Of a stretch of DNA of 40,007 nucleotides, positions 26,382-35,087 are shown piece after piece (position 1 is the stretch's first letter; every line of letters starts with the position of its first letter). The DNA is from CAYTSW01 sp964440605 (GTDB lineage: Bacteria > Planctomycetota > Phycisphaerae > Phycisphaerales > UBA1924), in assembly GCA_964440605.1 (NCBI GenBank), contig CAYTSW010000009.1:1-40007 (forward strand), given 5' to 3'. Below the pieces are notes generated by a model. It made no database searches and was not told the DNA's origin. It worked only from the letters and a program-made list of their open reading frames with translations. The translations under genes and the position numbers were made by a program.

Positions 26382-27478
26382 TCATCGTACTCATCGCCGC
26401 CGCCGCGGTGTTTGCGCTGGCGATGCGCGCCGCCGTGGTGTCGCGCGGCACAACGATCGAAGCGCACACGCTCGAGCGGGTGGCGCAGACCGAGCGCGAG
26501 GCGCACGCGGCGGTCGTGCTCGCGCTGCGCGGGCTGATCCCCACAAACGGACGCGAGGGGCTCGACAACGCCCGGCGTGCGTCGGGCGGCGGGGGGCTCG
26601 GCGAGCCGAGCGATGAGCCGGAGGAAGACGACGACGGCCCGCCCGAGCTCCCGCCGGAGTTGATCGAACTGCTCGACGGGATGCTCGACGAGGTCGAGGA
26701 AGAGCGTGAGCGCCAGGCGGAAGAGCAGCGCCGCGCTCAGCGGGCGGCGCGCGATCGCGGGATCAACTCCTCGTCCGCGGTGTCGGCCTTCGACGTCATC
26801 GGCGAGCTGGGCTTCCCGGAGGAGCCGCTGAGCGTCAGACTCGAGACGCGCGACTACGCCATCACCTTGAGCGACGCTGGTGCGGTGATCGACATCAACC
26901 GCGCTGACGAGCGCCAGCTTACGGCGTATTTCCGCGCTCTCGAGATGAACGCCTTTGACGCGATGGTGCTTGCGCAGCAGGTGCTGGACTGGATCGACGA
27001 GGATGATCAGCCGCGCGAACAAGGCGCCGAGCGTTCGGCGTACGTCGGTCGCGGTGTGACGCCCCGCAACGACGCGGTGACCTCGCTCGACGAGCTGCGC
27101 TTCGTACCCGCGATGACCGACGAGGTCTTCGCGCACGTCCGGCGCGACTTCTCCACGGCTGCCCGCTCGCGCATCCACGCGGGCTCGGCGTCGCGGGCGG
27201 TGCTGATGAGCCTGCCCGGGATGAACGCCGACATCGCCGAGCGCATCGTTCGCGCCCGCCGGAGCGGCGAGCTGACAGCCGACGCGCTCGACCGGATGAT
27301 CCCCGCGACGATGGACGAGCTGCGTGCGAAGCTCACGCTCGGCGCCTCGTCGCTCATCCGCGCGGAAGTGGAGGCGCGCGATGCGCAGACGCGGCAGGTG
27401 CTCGCGCGGTACGAGGGGTACGCGATCTTCGACGACGGGTCACTCGCGGACGTCGTGCTGCACCTCGCGGGGCGCTAG
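26351..27478 (+). CDS. gspK: Type II secretion tip pseudopilin GspK-like
   Basis: The 375-residue product has DRG|FALIIVLIAAAAVFAL, which lacks Glu at +5 as GspK proteins do. The SAM-like helical insert of GspK is recognisable in VIDINRADERQLTAYF and LDWIDEDDQPREQG. Near 275-300 it has LMSLPGMNADIAERIV, a helix-hairpin-helix-like turn. An acidic/charged coiled stretch at about 85-135 (EEDDDGPPELPPEL, then EEERERQAEEQRRAQR) is an extra segment. The start lies inside the gspJ end by 31 bases. It is the last gene of the operon; its stop is eight bases from the stop of the convergent FHA-ATPase gene. Confidence 0.85.
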   Translation: MSVRDRGFALIIVLIAAAAVFALAMRAAVVSRGTTIEAHTLERVAQTEREAHAAVVLALRGLIPTNGREGLDNARRASGGGGLGEPSDEPEEDDDGPPELPPELIELLDGMLDEVEEERERQAEEQRRAQRAARDRGINSSSAVSAFDVIGELGFPEEPLSVRLETRDYAITLSDAGAVIDINRADERQLTAYFRALEMNAFDAMVLAQQVLDWIDEDDQPREQGAERSAYVGRGVTPRNDAVTSLDELRFVPAMTDEVFAHVRRDFSTAARSRIHAGSASRAVLMSLPGMNADIAERIVRARRSGELTADALDRMIPATMDELRAKLTLGASSLIRAEVEARDAQTRQVLARYEGYAIFDDGSLADVVLHLAGR

Positions 27479-27486
27479 CCGGTCCC

Positions 27487-29097
27487 TCAGCGGCCGGCGT
27501 GGCTCGCGACGCGATCGACTTCGTCGAGCGAGGTGAGCTGCTGCGCCGCGAGCTGCCAGCCCGCCTGCTGGAGCGTCGTGAAGACGCCCTGCTCAATGAC
27601 CGTGCGCATGGCATGGATGGACGGCTCGGAGAGCACGAGGTCGCGGAGTTCCTCGTTGAAGTCGAGCATCTCGAAGAGGGCGCGTCGCCCGTGGTAGCCG
27701 GTGCGCAGGCAGCGCCCGCAGCCGGTCGCGGTTGACAGACGATCCTTGTTGCCCAGGAAGCGGCCCATGCGCGTCGCCTGGCCCGGGCTGACGCGCACGG
27801 GCCGCTTGCACGCGGGGCAGAGCAGGCGGATGAGGCGTTGCGCAACGATCACATCCAGCGCGTTCGCGACCAGGTAGTTCTCCACGCCCAGGTCGAGGAG
27901 TCGGAAGACGGCGCCGATGGTGTCCTTGGCGTGCACCGTCGTGAAGACGACGTGCCCGGTCATCGCGGCCTGCATGGCGGTGCGCGCCGTCTCGGCATCG
28001 CGGATCTCGCCCACGAGGATCACGTCAGGATCCTGCCGCAGGCACGAGCGCAGGAGCTGGTCGAAGCGGTGGCCCTTCGTGACGGGGATCTGCGTCACGT
28101 CGTCGAGGTGGTGCTCGATGGGATCTTCGATGGTGATGACGTTGCGGCGCTGGCGGTCGATCTCGCGCAGGCCGTTGTAGAGCGTCGTCGTCTTGCCCGA
28201 GCCGGTGGGGCCGCAGACGAGCAGGAGCCCCGTGTCCTTCTCGCACACCTTGCGCACGCGCTGCTCCATGTACGCGGGCATCTCGAGGTCCGATAGTGAG
28301 CGCGGCGCCGTGCGCCCGTCGAGGAAGCGGACGACCAGCTTCTGCCCGTGCACCGTCGGCGTCAGGCTGGCTCGACAGTCGACCCGCCGCCCCGCCACTT
28401 CGAGTCCGAACGAACCGTCGAGCACCGCGTCGCGACCCTCGGGAGGCATGCGGCAGGCGGTGTGCACGAGCTGGATCACGTTGCGGCCTACGTCGGAGGG
28501 CATGTCGGCGATGTGGACCATCTGGCCGTCCACACGCATACGCATGATGTAGTGCTCGGGCCGCGGCTCGACGTGCAGGTCCGTCGCCCGCGCGCGGTTG
28601 GACGCCAGCAGGAGCAGGCGTGTCGCGACCGGTCCAACGGCCTTGGACTCGAGCGTCTTGGAGCGATCGCCGCCCGCGTCGATCAGCACGGGCCACTCGT
28701 CGGCTCGATCCTCGGGAAACGGCAGCTCCTTGATGAGCGCCGAGAGCTCGCGGGCCCACGCCTGCTTGTCATGGCCCGAGCCCTTGGCGGCATCGGGCGT
28801 GGCGGGCACCGGGGCGACGGTAAAGACATGCTGCCCGATGCGCACCTCGTCGCCCGTCGAGAGGCACGCGCAATCGACGCGCTCGTTGTTCACCCTGATG
28901 CCGTTGCGGCTGTCGAGATCGCGGACAATCCAGCGGTCCGCGTGATCGTCGGGCTCGACGACGGCGTGGAAACGGCTCGCCAGATCATCCTTGAGCACCA
29001 CGTCGTTGGAAGGATGCCGACCGATGCGGATGGGTTTCGCGGCGAGCCGGATCACCCCGAGCCGCTTCGAGTTGGATTTGAGGGCGATGGGCTGCAT
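27487..29097 (-). CDS. FHA domain fused to a PilB/GspE-type assembly ATPase
   Basis: The 536-residue product has an N-terminal FHA domain (about 1-95) with the phosphothreonine-binding landmarks GRHPSND (26-32), SRFHA (41-45) and LDSRNGIRVN (61-70). After a linker comes a complete PilB/GspE core: ATDLHVEPR (171-179), Walker A GPTGSGKT (296-303), Asp box IEDPIEHH, Walker B DPDVILVGEIRD (356-367) and His box TGHVVFTTVHA. The zinc motif is CPAC (427-430) with CGRC (460-463). The FHA domain takes the place of the usual MshEN domain. It could link pilus or secretion assembly to Ser/Thr phosphorylation, an inference from domain function. The ATG at 29097 has no good ribosome site, but the FHA fold needs this start. 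It stands alone on the minus strand, convergent to gspK. Confidence 0.88.
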   Translation of the reverse strand: MQPIALKSNSKRLGVIRLAAKPIRIGRHPSNDVVLKDDLASRFHAVVEPDDHADRWIVRDLDSRNGIRVNNERVDCACLSTGDEVRIGQHVFTVAPVPATPDAAKGSGHDKQAWARELSALIKELPFPEDRADEWPVLIDAGGDRSKTLESKAVGPVATRLLLLASNRARATDLHVEPRPEHYIMRMRVDGQMVHIADMPSDVGRNVIQLVHTACRMPPEGRDAVLDGSFGLEVAGRRVDCRASLTPTVHGQKLVVRFLDGRTAPRSLSDLEMPAYMEQRVRKVCEKDTGLLLVCGPTGSGKTTTLYNGLREIDRQRRNVITIEDPIEHHLDDVTQIPVTKGHRFDQLLRSCLRQDPDVILVGEIRDAETARTAMQAAMTGHVVFTTVHAKDTIGAVFRLLDLGVENYLVANALDVIVAQRLIRLLCPACKRPVRVSPGQATRMGRFLGNKDRLSTATGCGRCLRTGYHGRRALFEMLDFNEELRDLVLSEPSIHAMRTVIEQGVFTTLQQAGWQLAAQQLTSLDEVDRVASHAGR

Positions 29098-29337
29098 GAG
29101 GCCGGGTGTCGGGATGGGGAGCGGCTCTCAGCGCCGGCTTCAGGACGTGTACGCGCTTGGCCGGACCGCTTGAGTAGGCCGGGATCCAGTGTAGCGATGG
29201 GGGGACGTAGGACGCCCGGACCGCTCGCCGGTTTCCCGGGGCCCACGAATCGCGAGCGGGCGGGGGTAGACTCGCCCGACGTTGGACCGGGCCGAGGACG
29301 TCCGACGCGTTCCTTCGGACTCGGCGGAGAGTCGGGC

Positions 29338-29997
29338 ATGCGTGACCACAGCGACCAGAGCGACGAGTTCTTCATGCTCGGCATCGTCGGGGGTGTCGGG
29401 AGCGGGAAGAGTTTCGTCGCGCGTGTGTTCGGGGAGTTGGGGTGCATCGTGTCCGACTCGGACCGGGCCGCCCGCGAGGTGATCCAGCGCGCCGCGGTGC
29501 GCGAGCGGCTGGTCGAGTGGTGGGGACCGGGTGTGGTGAACGAGTCGGGCGAAGTGGATCGATCTGCCGTCGCGGGCATCGTCTTTAACGACCCCGCCCA
29601 GCGGCGTCGGCTTGAAGCACTCACGCACCCCCTCATCCTGGAGGAGCGTCAGCGGGTGGTGGAGGCGGCTCGCCGCGATGGCGCGCCGGGCGTGATCGTC
29701 GATGCGCCCCTGCTGCTGGAGGCGGGGCTGGAGCGCGAGTGTGACGGCGTGGTCTTCGTCGAAGCGACGGAGGGCACGAGGCTGCAACGCGTGCGCCGGT
29801 CGCGCGGCTGGACGGAGGACGAGTGGCGCCGGCGAGAAGCGGCACAGATGGACGTCGCGGAGAAGCGCCGGCGGAGTGACTTCGTGATCCCAAACGACGA
29901 TGGCGGCGAGGACCGGACGCGGGCGGCGGTGAAGCGGGTCTTCGACTCCATGCGGGAGCGGAGAGCCGATCGCCGCGAAGCCCGGCCCGCGGAGTGA
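29338..29997 (+). CDS. coaE: Dephospho-CoA kinase
   Basis: The 219-residue product catalyses the last step of coenzyme A synthesis, ATP-dependent phosphorylation of dephospho-CoA. It has the P-loop GGVGSGKS at 18-25, the substrate motif SDSDRAAREV (normally xDADxxAR), HPLILEE near 98, and VDAPLLLEAGLE, all in family order. Length is normal with a slightly long N-terminus. The ATG at 29338 has GGAGA seven bases upstream; an ATG at 29374 would start at the domain (MLGIVGG) but has no ribosome site. It runs the opposite way to the FHA-ATPase gene, with 240 bases between the starts. Confidence 0.93.
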   Translation: MRDHSDQSDEFFMLGIVGGVGSGKSFVARVFGELGCIVSDSDRAAREVIQRAAVRERLVEWWGPGVVNESGEVDRSAVAGIVFNDPAQRRRLEALTHPLILEERQRVVEAARRDGAPGVIVDAPLLLEAGLERECDGVVFVEATEGTRLQRVRRSRGWTEDEWRRREAAQMDVAEKRRRSDFVIPNDDGGEDRTRAAVKRVFDSMRERRADRREARPAE

Positions 29998-30299
29998 GTG
30001 AAGATTGCGGGTGAGCGGTTGACACGGACCGTCCGGGGCTTTACTACTAGAGGGCTCGGCGGGCGCGCAGGTGTGCCGAACCAGCCGGGCTCCCCCCCCT
30101 TGCAACGTCAATGTGAATCGGCGGCCGGCCGCGTGTGCGTGGCGGGTTCCCGCACGGGGCAGATGCCTGTAGCCGCGGCACGCGGCCTTCGATCAGCTTC
30201 TCGCGTTCCCCTCCTGCAATCCGCGCGGATGTCGGTACTGACGGCTTCCAGCGGTGCGCTTGGCTCGGGGCGCGAGCGCGAACAGAGAGACACGCCGAC
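29998..30299 (+). promoter_or_regulatory. rho promoter and leader
   Basis: This 302-base gap between coaE and rho holds a perfect -35 TTGACA at 30019-30024. After a 17-base spacer comes TACTAC at 30042-30047, a fair -10. A transcript from it would have a leader of roughly 245 bases. Leaders of rho genes are often used for self-attenuation; the sequence shows a GCGGCCGGCCGC palindrome near 30122 but no obvious C-rich Rho site. Confidence 0.45.
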
Positions 30300-32147
30300 A
30301 TGGCCAAATCAACGACTGCCGAGGGTGCGGACAACTCCGGCGCCGAGCCCAAGACCACGAAGAAGCGCGTCACCAAAAAGAAGACGAGCAAGACGACCAA
30401 GAAGGCGGCTTCGAGCAAGTCGGCGGAATCGACGTCGGCCGACAAAGCGCCCGAGTCCAAGGCTCCGGCGGGTGAGGCCAAGCAATCGCCCCCGACATCC
30501 GACAAGGGCTCGGGTGAACGCGGGTCCGCCGAGAGGGGCTCGTCGGGCTCCGACGCGTCGCGGTCCGACGACCGCCGCGGCGGCCACCCGTCCTCCTCAA
30601 ACAACGCATCAGGATCAGGCGGGGGTGGCGGCGGCGGCGATAATCGCCAACAGCAGCAGCGCCAGCACCACCAGAACCGCAACCCGCAGAACCGCAATCA
30701 GCAGCAGCGCCACAACCAGCAGCAGGGCGGCGGCAAGCGCAAGAAGAAGCGCAACAAGCAGCAGAACCGCGGGCCCGGCTCCATCCCGCAGCACTACCTC
30801 CCCAACGACGAGGAGCTCGACCGCGCCGCCGCCGAGCTCGAGAAGATCACCGGCAAGGAGTACAAGAAGGCCGAAGCCGAGGCGCTGCACATCTCCGAAC
30901 TCCAGCGCATGAAGCTGGGCGAACTGCACGAGCTCGCGCGCGAAGAAGGCATCGACGAGCCCAACAAGGTCCCGCGCCAGGACCTCATCTTCGAGCTGCT
31001 CAAGACACGCTCCGAGACCGGGCAGCTCATGTTCGGCGAGGGCACGCTCGAGGTCCTCCCCGAGGGCTACGGCTTCCTGCGCAGCCCCGAAGCCAGCTAC
31101 CTCGCTTCGCCCGAAGACATCTACGTCTCACCCTCGCAGATCCGCCGCATGCGCCTGCGCAAGGGCATGGAGATCAAGGGCCCGATCCGCACGCCGGAGG
31201 ACGGCGAAAAGTTCTTCGGCCTCCTGCGTGTCGACGAAGTCAATGGGCAGGACCCTTCCGTCCTCAAGACGCTCCCGATCTTCGAGGACCTGACGCCGCT
31301 GCACCCCGAAGACCGCTTCGTCCTCGAGACCGAAGCCGAGATCGTCGAGACGCGCGTGGTCGACCTGGTCGCGCCGATCGGGCGTGGCCAGCGGGCGCTG
31401 ATCGTCGCCCCGCCCCGCACGGGCAAGACGGTGCTCCTCCAGAAGATCACGCAGGCGATCAGCACGAACTACCCCGAGGTGAAGATCCTCGTGCTGCTGA
31501 TCGACGAGCGACCGGAAGAAGTGACCGACTTCCGGCGCAACACCACCGAGGGCGTGGAGGTGATCGCCTCGACGTTCGACGAGCAGGCCTCGCGGCACGT
31601 GCAGGTCGCCGAGATGGTCTCGGAGAAGGCGCGCCGGTACGTCGAGTTCGGGCAGCACGTCGTCATCCTGCTCGATTCGATCACGCGCCTCGCCCGTGCC
31701 TACAACGCCAACCAGCCCAACTCCGGCAAGATCATGACCGGCGGCATCGACTCGGGCGCCCTGACGCGGCCCAAGAAGTTCTTCGGCTCGGCCCGCGCCA
31801 TCGAGGACGGCGGCTCGCTCACCATCCTCGGCACCGCCCTCGTCGACACCGGCTCCAAGGCCGACGAAGTGATCTTCGAGGAGTTCAAGGGCACCGGCAA
31901 CTCCGAGCTCCACCTCGACCGCAAGCTCATCGAAAAGCGCGTCTACCCCGCGATCGACATCTCCGCCTCCGGCACACGGCGCGAGGAGCTGCTGCTCGAT
32001 CCCAAGGAACTCGAGCTGGTCTACCGCCTGCGCAAGGTGCTCAGCGACATGAACGTCGTCGAGGCCATGGAGCTGCTCAAGGGCAAGATCAAGAAGACCA
32101 AGACCAACGCCGAGTTCCTCATGACGATGGCCAAGGGCTTCGGCTAA
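30300..32147 (+). CDS. rho: Transcription termination factor Rho with a long disordered extension
   Basis: The 615-residue product is a hexameric RNA-dependent ATPase that ends transcription. The first 160 residues are disordered: Lys/Thr-rich (about 17-36), Ser/Asp-rich, then Gly-, Gln-, Asn- and His-rich (about 100-157). The conserved protein follows: Rho_N helices (LHISELQRMKLGELHELA), the cold-shock RNA-binding domain with GYGFLRSPEASYL, and the ATPase with Walker A APPRTGKT near 370, LLIDERPEEVTDF, Walker B VVILLDSITRLARA, and the Q/R-loop segments through to MTGGIDSGAL. E. coli Rho has 419 residues, so about 190 are added, nearly all N-terminal. The ATG at 30300 has only a weak GAGAG upstream. 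Identity is certain; the role of the extension is not. Confidence 0.97.
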   Translation: MAKSTTAEGADNSGAEPKTTKKRVTKKKTSKTTKKAASSKSAESTSADKAPESKAPAGEAKQSPPTSDKGSGERGSAERGSSGSDASRSDDRRGGHPSSSNNASGSGGGGGGGDNRQQQQRQHHQNRNPQNRNQQQRHNQQQGGGKRKKKRNKQQNRGPGSIPQHYLPNDEELDRAAAELEKITGKEYKKAEAEALHISELQRMKLGELHELAREEGIDEPNKVPRQDLIFELLKTRSETGQLMFGEGTLEVLPEGYGFLRSPEASYLASPEDIYVSPSQIRRMRLRKGMEIKGPIRTPEDGEKFFGLLRVDEVNGQDPSVLKTLPIFEDLTPLHPEDRFVLETEAEIVETRVVDLVAPIGRGQRALIVAPPRTGKTVLLQKITQAISTNYPEVKILVLLIDERPEEVTDFRRNTTEGVEVIASTFDEQASRHVQVAEMVSEKARRYVEFGQHVVILLDSITRLARAYNANQPNSGKIMTGGIDSGALTRPKKFFGSARAIEDGGSLTILGTALVDTGSKADEVIFEEFKGTGNSELHLDRKLIEKRVYPAIDISASGTRREELLLDPKELELVYRLRKVLSDMNVVEAMELLKGKIKKTKTNAEFLMTMAKGFG

Positions 32148-32184
32148 GCAGCGTCACACGCTACAAACAGAACGATCCAACCAG

Positions 32185-32204
32185 CACCGGGCGCGAGCCC
32201 GGTG
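32185..32204 (+). terminator. Hairpin terminator after rho
   Basis: CACCGGGC and GCCCGGTG form a perfect eight-base stem on a GCGA tetraloop, 37 bases after the rho stop, followed by TCTTCCT. The T-tract is short, but position and stability support a terminator. Confidence 0.6.
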
Positions 32205-32484
32205 TCTTCCTGCGCCGGGTCGGCACGCCGCGCGATCGGCTCATCACAGGCGACGTGCCCGAACAGGGTGTTTTTGTGTGGTTTGAAGCGCACCCTTCGG
32301 CGATTGAGCTCCGAGACCTTTGTTTCGAGGCGCTTGCATTCACTCCGACCTTCGATCCGAGCGGTCGGCTTGTGTTCGCGTCTTGCGTTGGATCGCCCTT
32401 CATGATGGAATGCGCACACGACGGTGCGGGCGATCGCGCGGAGCACCTCGCGAGCCCACCCTCTCGCACGAAAGGAACCAATCG
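32205..32484 (+). other. Remainder of the 337-base gap between rho and the next gene
   Basis: Apart from the hairpin at its left end I see no gene with family sequence here. A 77-codon open frame (32255-32488) overlaps the next start by four bases, but it has no ribosome site and no recognisable sequence. The region presumably carries the promoter of the following gene; no clear -35/-10 pair stands out. Confidence 0.4.
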
Positions 32485-33048
32485 ATGAAGCGAGCGATGA
32501 CGATGGCGGTCGGCGGCGTGGCCTTCCTCTTTGCCGGCGCGTGGTTGGGGAGCGCCATGCCGAGCACGGAGGCGGGCGACCTCAAGCCCGAGCCGGTGCC
32601 CGGCCCGATCGAGCCGGCGCCCGCGCCCGTGCCCGCGTTCGACCTCAACCCGATCAAGCGCGAGCCCGTGCTCATCTACGACCTCACCGGCGGCACGCTC
32701 GTCGGAACGTTCCACACCAACATCGTCGTGTACAACGACGGCCTGACGAGCTTCGCGCGCAAGGACTGGATCGTCTTCCCCGGCCCGCCGCAGGAGATCG
32801 AAGACGCCGACGTCGGTTTCGCGACCGAGGCGCAGGTCGCCCAGCTCATCGAGGAGTTGCAGGCCGCCGGCGCGTCGACACGCATCGACGACCAGAACGT
32901 CATCCTCGACGTGCCCGTCGCGACCGTGACGTTCTTCCCGCGCCCGGCGCCGCGTGCGCGGAACAACACCTTCAGCTTCTTCAGCGCCGGCGGCTCCGAG
33001 ATCGAGCAGATCATCGACGACTTCGCCGACATCGTACTCGGCATGTAA
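32485..33048 (+). CDS. Small secreted or membrane-anchored protein of unknown function
   Basis: The 187-residue product has an N-terminal signal or anchor (TMAVGGVAFLFAGAWLGSAM, about 5-24) and a Pro-rich linker (EPVPGPIEPAPAPVPAF). A compact domain follows (about 60-160) with LIYDLTGGTLVGTFHTNIVVYNDG (shown in part: IYDLTGGTLVGTF) and strands ending in VATVTFFPRP. The C-terminus is acidic and helical. The ATG at 32485 has AAAGGAA seven bases upstream. I do not recognise the family. It is probably monocistronic, with the rho terminator before it and a hairpin after it. Confidence 0.72.
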   Translation: MKRAMTMAVGGVAFLFAGAWLGSAMPSTEAGDLKPEPVPGPIEPAPAPVPAFDLNPIKREPVLIYDLTGGTLVGTFHTNIVVYNDGLTSFARKDWIVFPGPPQEIEDADVGFATEAQVAQLIEELQAAGASTRIDDQNVILDVPVATVTFFPRPAPRARNNTFSFFSAGGSEIEQIIDDFADIVLGM

Positions 33049-33065
33049 CGACTCGCGTGAAGGAG

Positions 33066-33097
33066 AGGCCGGCGCGCGGCGGCGTGCCGGCCTTGTT
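33066..33097 (+). terminator. Hairpin terminator before crcB
   Basis: AGGCCGGC at 33066-33073 pairs with GCCGGCCT at 33086-33093 around a 12-base loop and is followed by TGTT. It starts 18 bases after the stop of the small secreted protein gene. Confidence 0.6.
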
Positions 33098-33160
33098 CAT
33101 GCGTGCCAGACGACCTCGGTTCGCCCGGGCGGGGGAAGGGTGAGCCGCTAAGGTGGGGGC

Positions 33161-33559
33161 ATGCTCTGGCTCAAGGTGTTGTTGATCGGGCTGGGCGGAG
33201 GCCTCGGCACGCTCGTGCGGTGGGGCCTCCACGAGGCGTCGGTCGCACTGTTTGGTCGCGGCTACGCCTTCGGCATCCTCGCCGCCAACGTGATCGGCTG
33301 CTTCCTGCTGGGGCTCCTCGCGACGCTCGCCGCCGAGCGGTTGGTGGAGCTGCGCGAGGCGCACCGACTGGCCCTGACCGTCGGCTTCCTGGGCGGGCTC
33401 ACGACCTTCTCCACGTTCGCTTACGACGCGATGGCCCACGCGCAGGACGGCAAGCCCGGCCTCGCCGCTGGCCATGTTGCGTTGCATCTTGCTTTGGGAA
33501 TCGGGGCGGTGGTGATAGGGTGGTGGTTGGCGATGCGGCTGTGGAACTCGGGCGGTTGA
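33161..33559 (+). CDS. crcB: Fluoride channel CrcB/Fluc
   Basis: The 132-residue product has four membrane helices and the family hallmarks GLGGGLGTLVRW (about 10-21), ANVIGCFLLGLL with the conserved Asn (44) and GFLGGLTTFSTF (about 77-88), which lines the fluoride pore. It works as a dual-topology dimer that lets fluoride leave the cell. Size is typical for a single-gene homodimer. No fluoride riboswitch motif is visible upstream. The short gap to the following membrane-protein gene (43 bases) allows co-transcription. Confidence 0.95.
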   Translation: MLWLKVLLIGLGGGLGTLVRWGLHEASVALFGRGYAFGILAANVIGCFLLGLLATLAAERLVELREAHRLALTVGFLGGLTTFSTFAYDAMAHAQDGKPGLAAGHVALHLALGIGAVVIGWWLAMRLWNSGG

Positions 33560-33602
33560 ACCACAGCCACGGTTGGTGACGTGACCACTACGGAGTCGAG
33601 AC

Positions 33603-35018
33603 ATGAACTGGAAGAAGCCGCGGCCGGCATGGGTCGATTGGCCGCTGAACAAGCGTGTTCTGTTCGGGGCCGCGATCCCGCTCGGACTCTCGGTGCTGTG
33701 GGTCGTCGCCGCCGCGCTCCCGGCGGCGAGGCTCGGGGGAAACGCGCTCGACCTGTGGTGGGTCCCGTTGATCGTCGTCGGGGCGGCGATTCTCGGAGGC
33801 CTCAACGGCGCGCTGGCGCCCAGATTCGTCATCTTTGCTCGAGAAGAGCGCAGCATCCGCAAGCGGTTGGTCATGGCGGGCGTGCTCACCCTCGCGTTCA
33901 TCGCCTTCATGACGCTGATCTTCGGCGTGAGCGAGCTCGCTTTCGGCGGCGGCTTCGATGCGTGGATGCTCACCGTCTGGACTTTGTTCTTCGCGGGCTT
34001 CCAAGTGATCTGGGCGTGCTTCCCGCCGCCGGAGTTGATCGGCCGCGCCGCCTGCGGCGGGTGCGGCTATGAGCGCCCAGCGATGCGCAACGAACACAAC
34101 GAGCGATGCTCCGAGTGCGCGAACCAGTGGTGGCTGCCCGAGAAGGCGGGCGACCGCACACGCCTGGGCGCCCGCTCGCTCGAGCGACACCCGAAGCGCA
34201 CGTGGCGACAGTCGATGTGCTTCGGGGTGGCGGGCTCGGTCGTCTTCGCGATCTTCGCCGCGCCCGTCGTGCTGTCGCTCTCCCCCGTGCTCGCGAACAC
34301 GCCCACGCCCGTGCTGCGTACCGTCGCCGGGTTCGCAACGACCCGGTCGGGCAGCGCAGCCTTCGAGGAGCTCGTCCGCCGCGGCCACTTGACAACCGCG
34401 GAGTACGACGAGCTACTCACGCGAGCGATGGACGTTCGGCGTCGGCCGCGTGCGCTGCCCTTCGATACGCAAATGGCGATCGAAGACGCCATGAAAAAGA
34501 GCCTGTTCTCGCAGGCGCTGGTCGATCATTGGTTCGAGGAGGAAGTGAGCTTCGAACTCGTTGTGGAAGTCGACACCGGGGCGGGCGTCATCCGCCCCGC
34601 GCTGCACGCGCGCATCCTCGCCTCCATCACCATGAGGGGCGTCGACATCGTCGCCCTCGGCGTGCGCATCAACGACGGCCCGTGGCAACAGCCCCTCGGC
34701 CGGCCCACCGAGCCCAAGCGCATCGCGCACACCTACGAGGCATACGACAACTTCTGGCGAGATACCGAGCCCGAGACCGAGCAGTTCCTCAATGACCTCG
34801 GGCAGCACGCCCCGCACTTCAAGCCCATCCCGCTCCCGGCGGACCTCCCTCCGGGCGAGCACACCCTGACCATCCGCTTCCGCCTCTTCGCGCAGGACCT
34901 TTCCCGAAGCCAGGGCTGGCCGTGGCAGTTCTTTACGCCGGACGGGGACGCGGTGACGATCCCCGGAGCGTTGTGGCAGGAAACGCGCGACATCACCACC
35001 ACCTTCACCATCCCCTAG
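33603..35018 (+). CDS. Zinc-ribbon membrane protein of unknown function
   Basis: The 471-residue product has about four N-terminal membrane helices (24-45, 50-72, 96-118, 122-142) and then a zinc-ribbon-like motif CGGCGYERPAMRNEHNERCSEC (shown in two parts: CGGCGYE and CSEC, 20 residues apart) at about 157-179. A fifth helix (about 207-228) follows, then a soluble domain of about 240 residues ending in beta strands (GEHTLTIRFRLFAQDL). Zinc-ribbon membrane proteins of this layout are common in planctomycetes and mostly uncharacterised. The ATG has GGAG eight to nine bases upstream. It lies 43 bases after crcB, but nothing ties its job to fluoride. Confidence 0.75.
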   Translation: MNWKKPRPAWVDWPLNKRVLFGAAIPLGLSVLWVVAAALPAARLGGNALDLWWVPLIVVGAAILGGLNGALAPRFVIFAREERSIRKRLVMAGVLTLAFIAFMTLIFGVSELAFGGGFDAWMLTVWTLFFAGFQVIWACFPPPELIGRAACGGCGYERPAMRNEHNERCSECANQWWLPEKAGDRTRLGARSLERHPKRTWRQSMCFGVAGSVVFAIFAAPVVLSLSPVLANTPTPVLRTVAGFATTRSGSAAFEELVRRGHLTTAEYDELLTRAMDVRRRPRALPFDTQMAIEDAMKKSLFSQALVDHWFEEEVSFELVVEVDTGAGVIRPALHARILASITMRGVDIVALGVRINDGPWQQPLGRPTEPKRIAHTYEAYDNFWRDTEPETEQFLNDLGQHAPHFKPIPLPADLPPGEHTLTIRFRLFAQDLSRSQGWPWQFFTPDGDAVTIPGALWQETRDITTTFTIP

Positions 35019-35056
35019 CCCGTCGCCCCGCCCACCCCCGGCCCTCCCTGTACAGT

Positions 35057-35087
35057 ACGAGGCCCCACCTGTTTTACGGAGCCTCGT
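35057..35087 (+). promoter_or_regulatory. Hairpin over the gnd ribosome-binding site
   Basis: ACGAGGC at 35057-35063 pairs perfectly with GCCTCGT at 35081-35087, ending three bases before the gnd ATG. The only ribosome site, GGAG at 35078-35081, lies at the edge of the 17-base loop and shares its last base with the stem. Folding would limit ribosome access, so translational control of gnd is possible. Confidence 0.4.

Noticed and set aside
32255..32488. 77-codon frame upstream of the small secreted protein gene
   Set aside because: It overlaps the next start as ATGA, which is suggestive, but it has no ribosome site or recognisable sequence and no conserved features that I can see.
33098..33160. 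Fluoride riboswitch upstream of crcB
   Set aside because: I looked for the conserved GGNGATGG-type motif and the pairing elements of the class. The 63 bases after the terminator do not show them.
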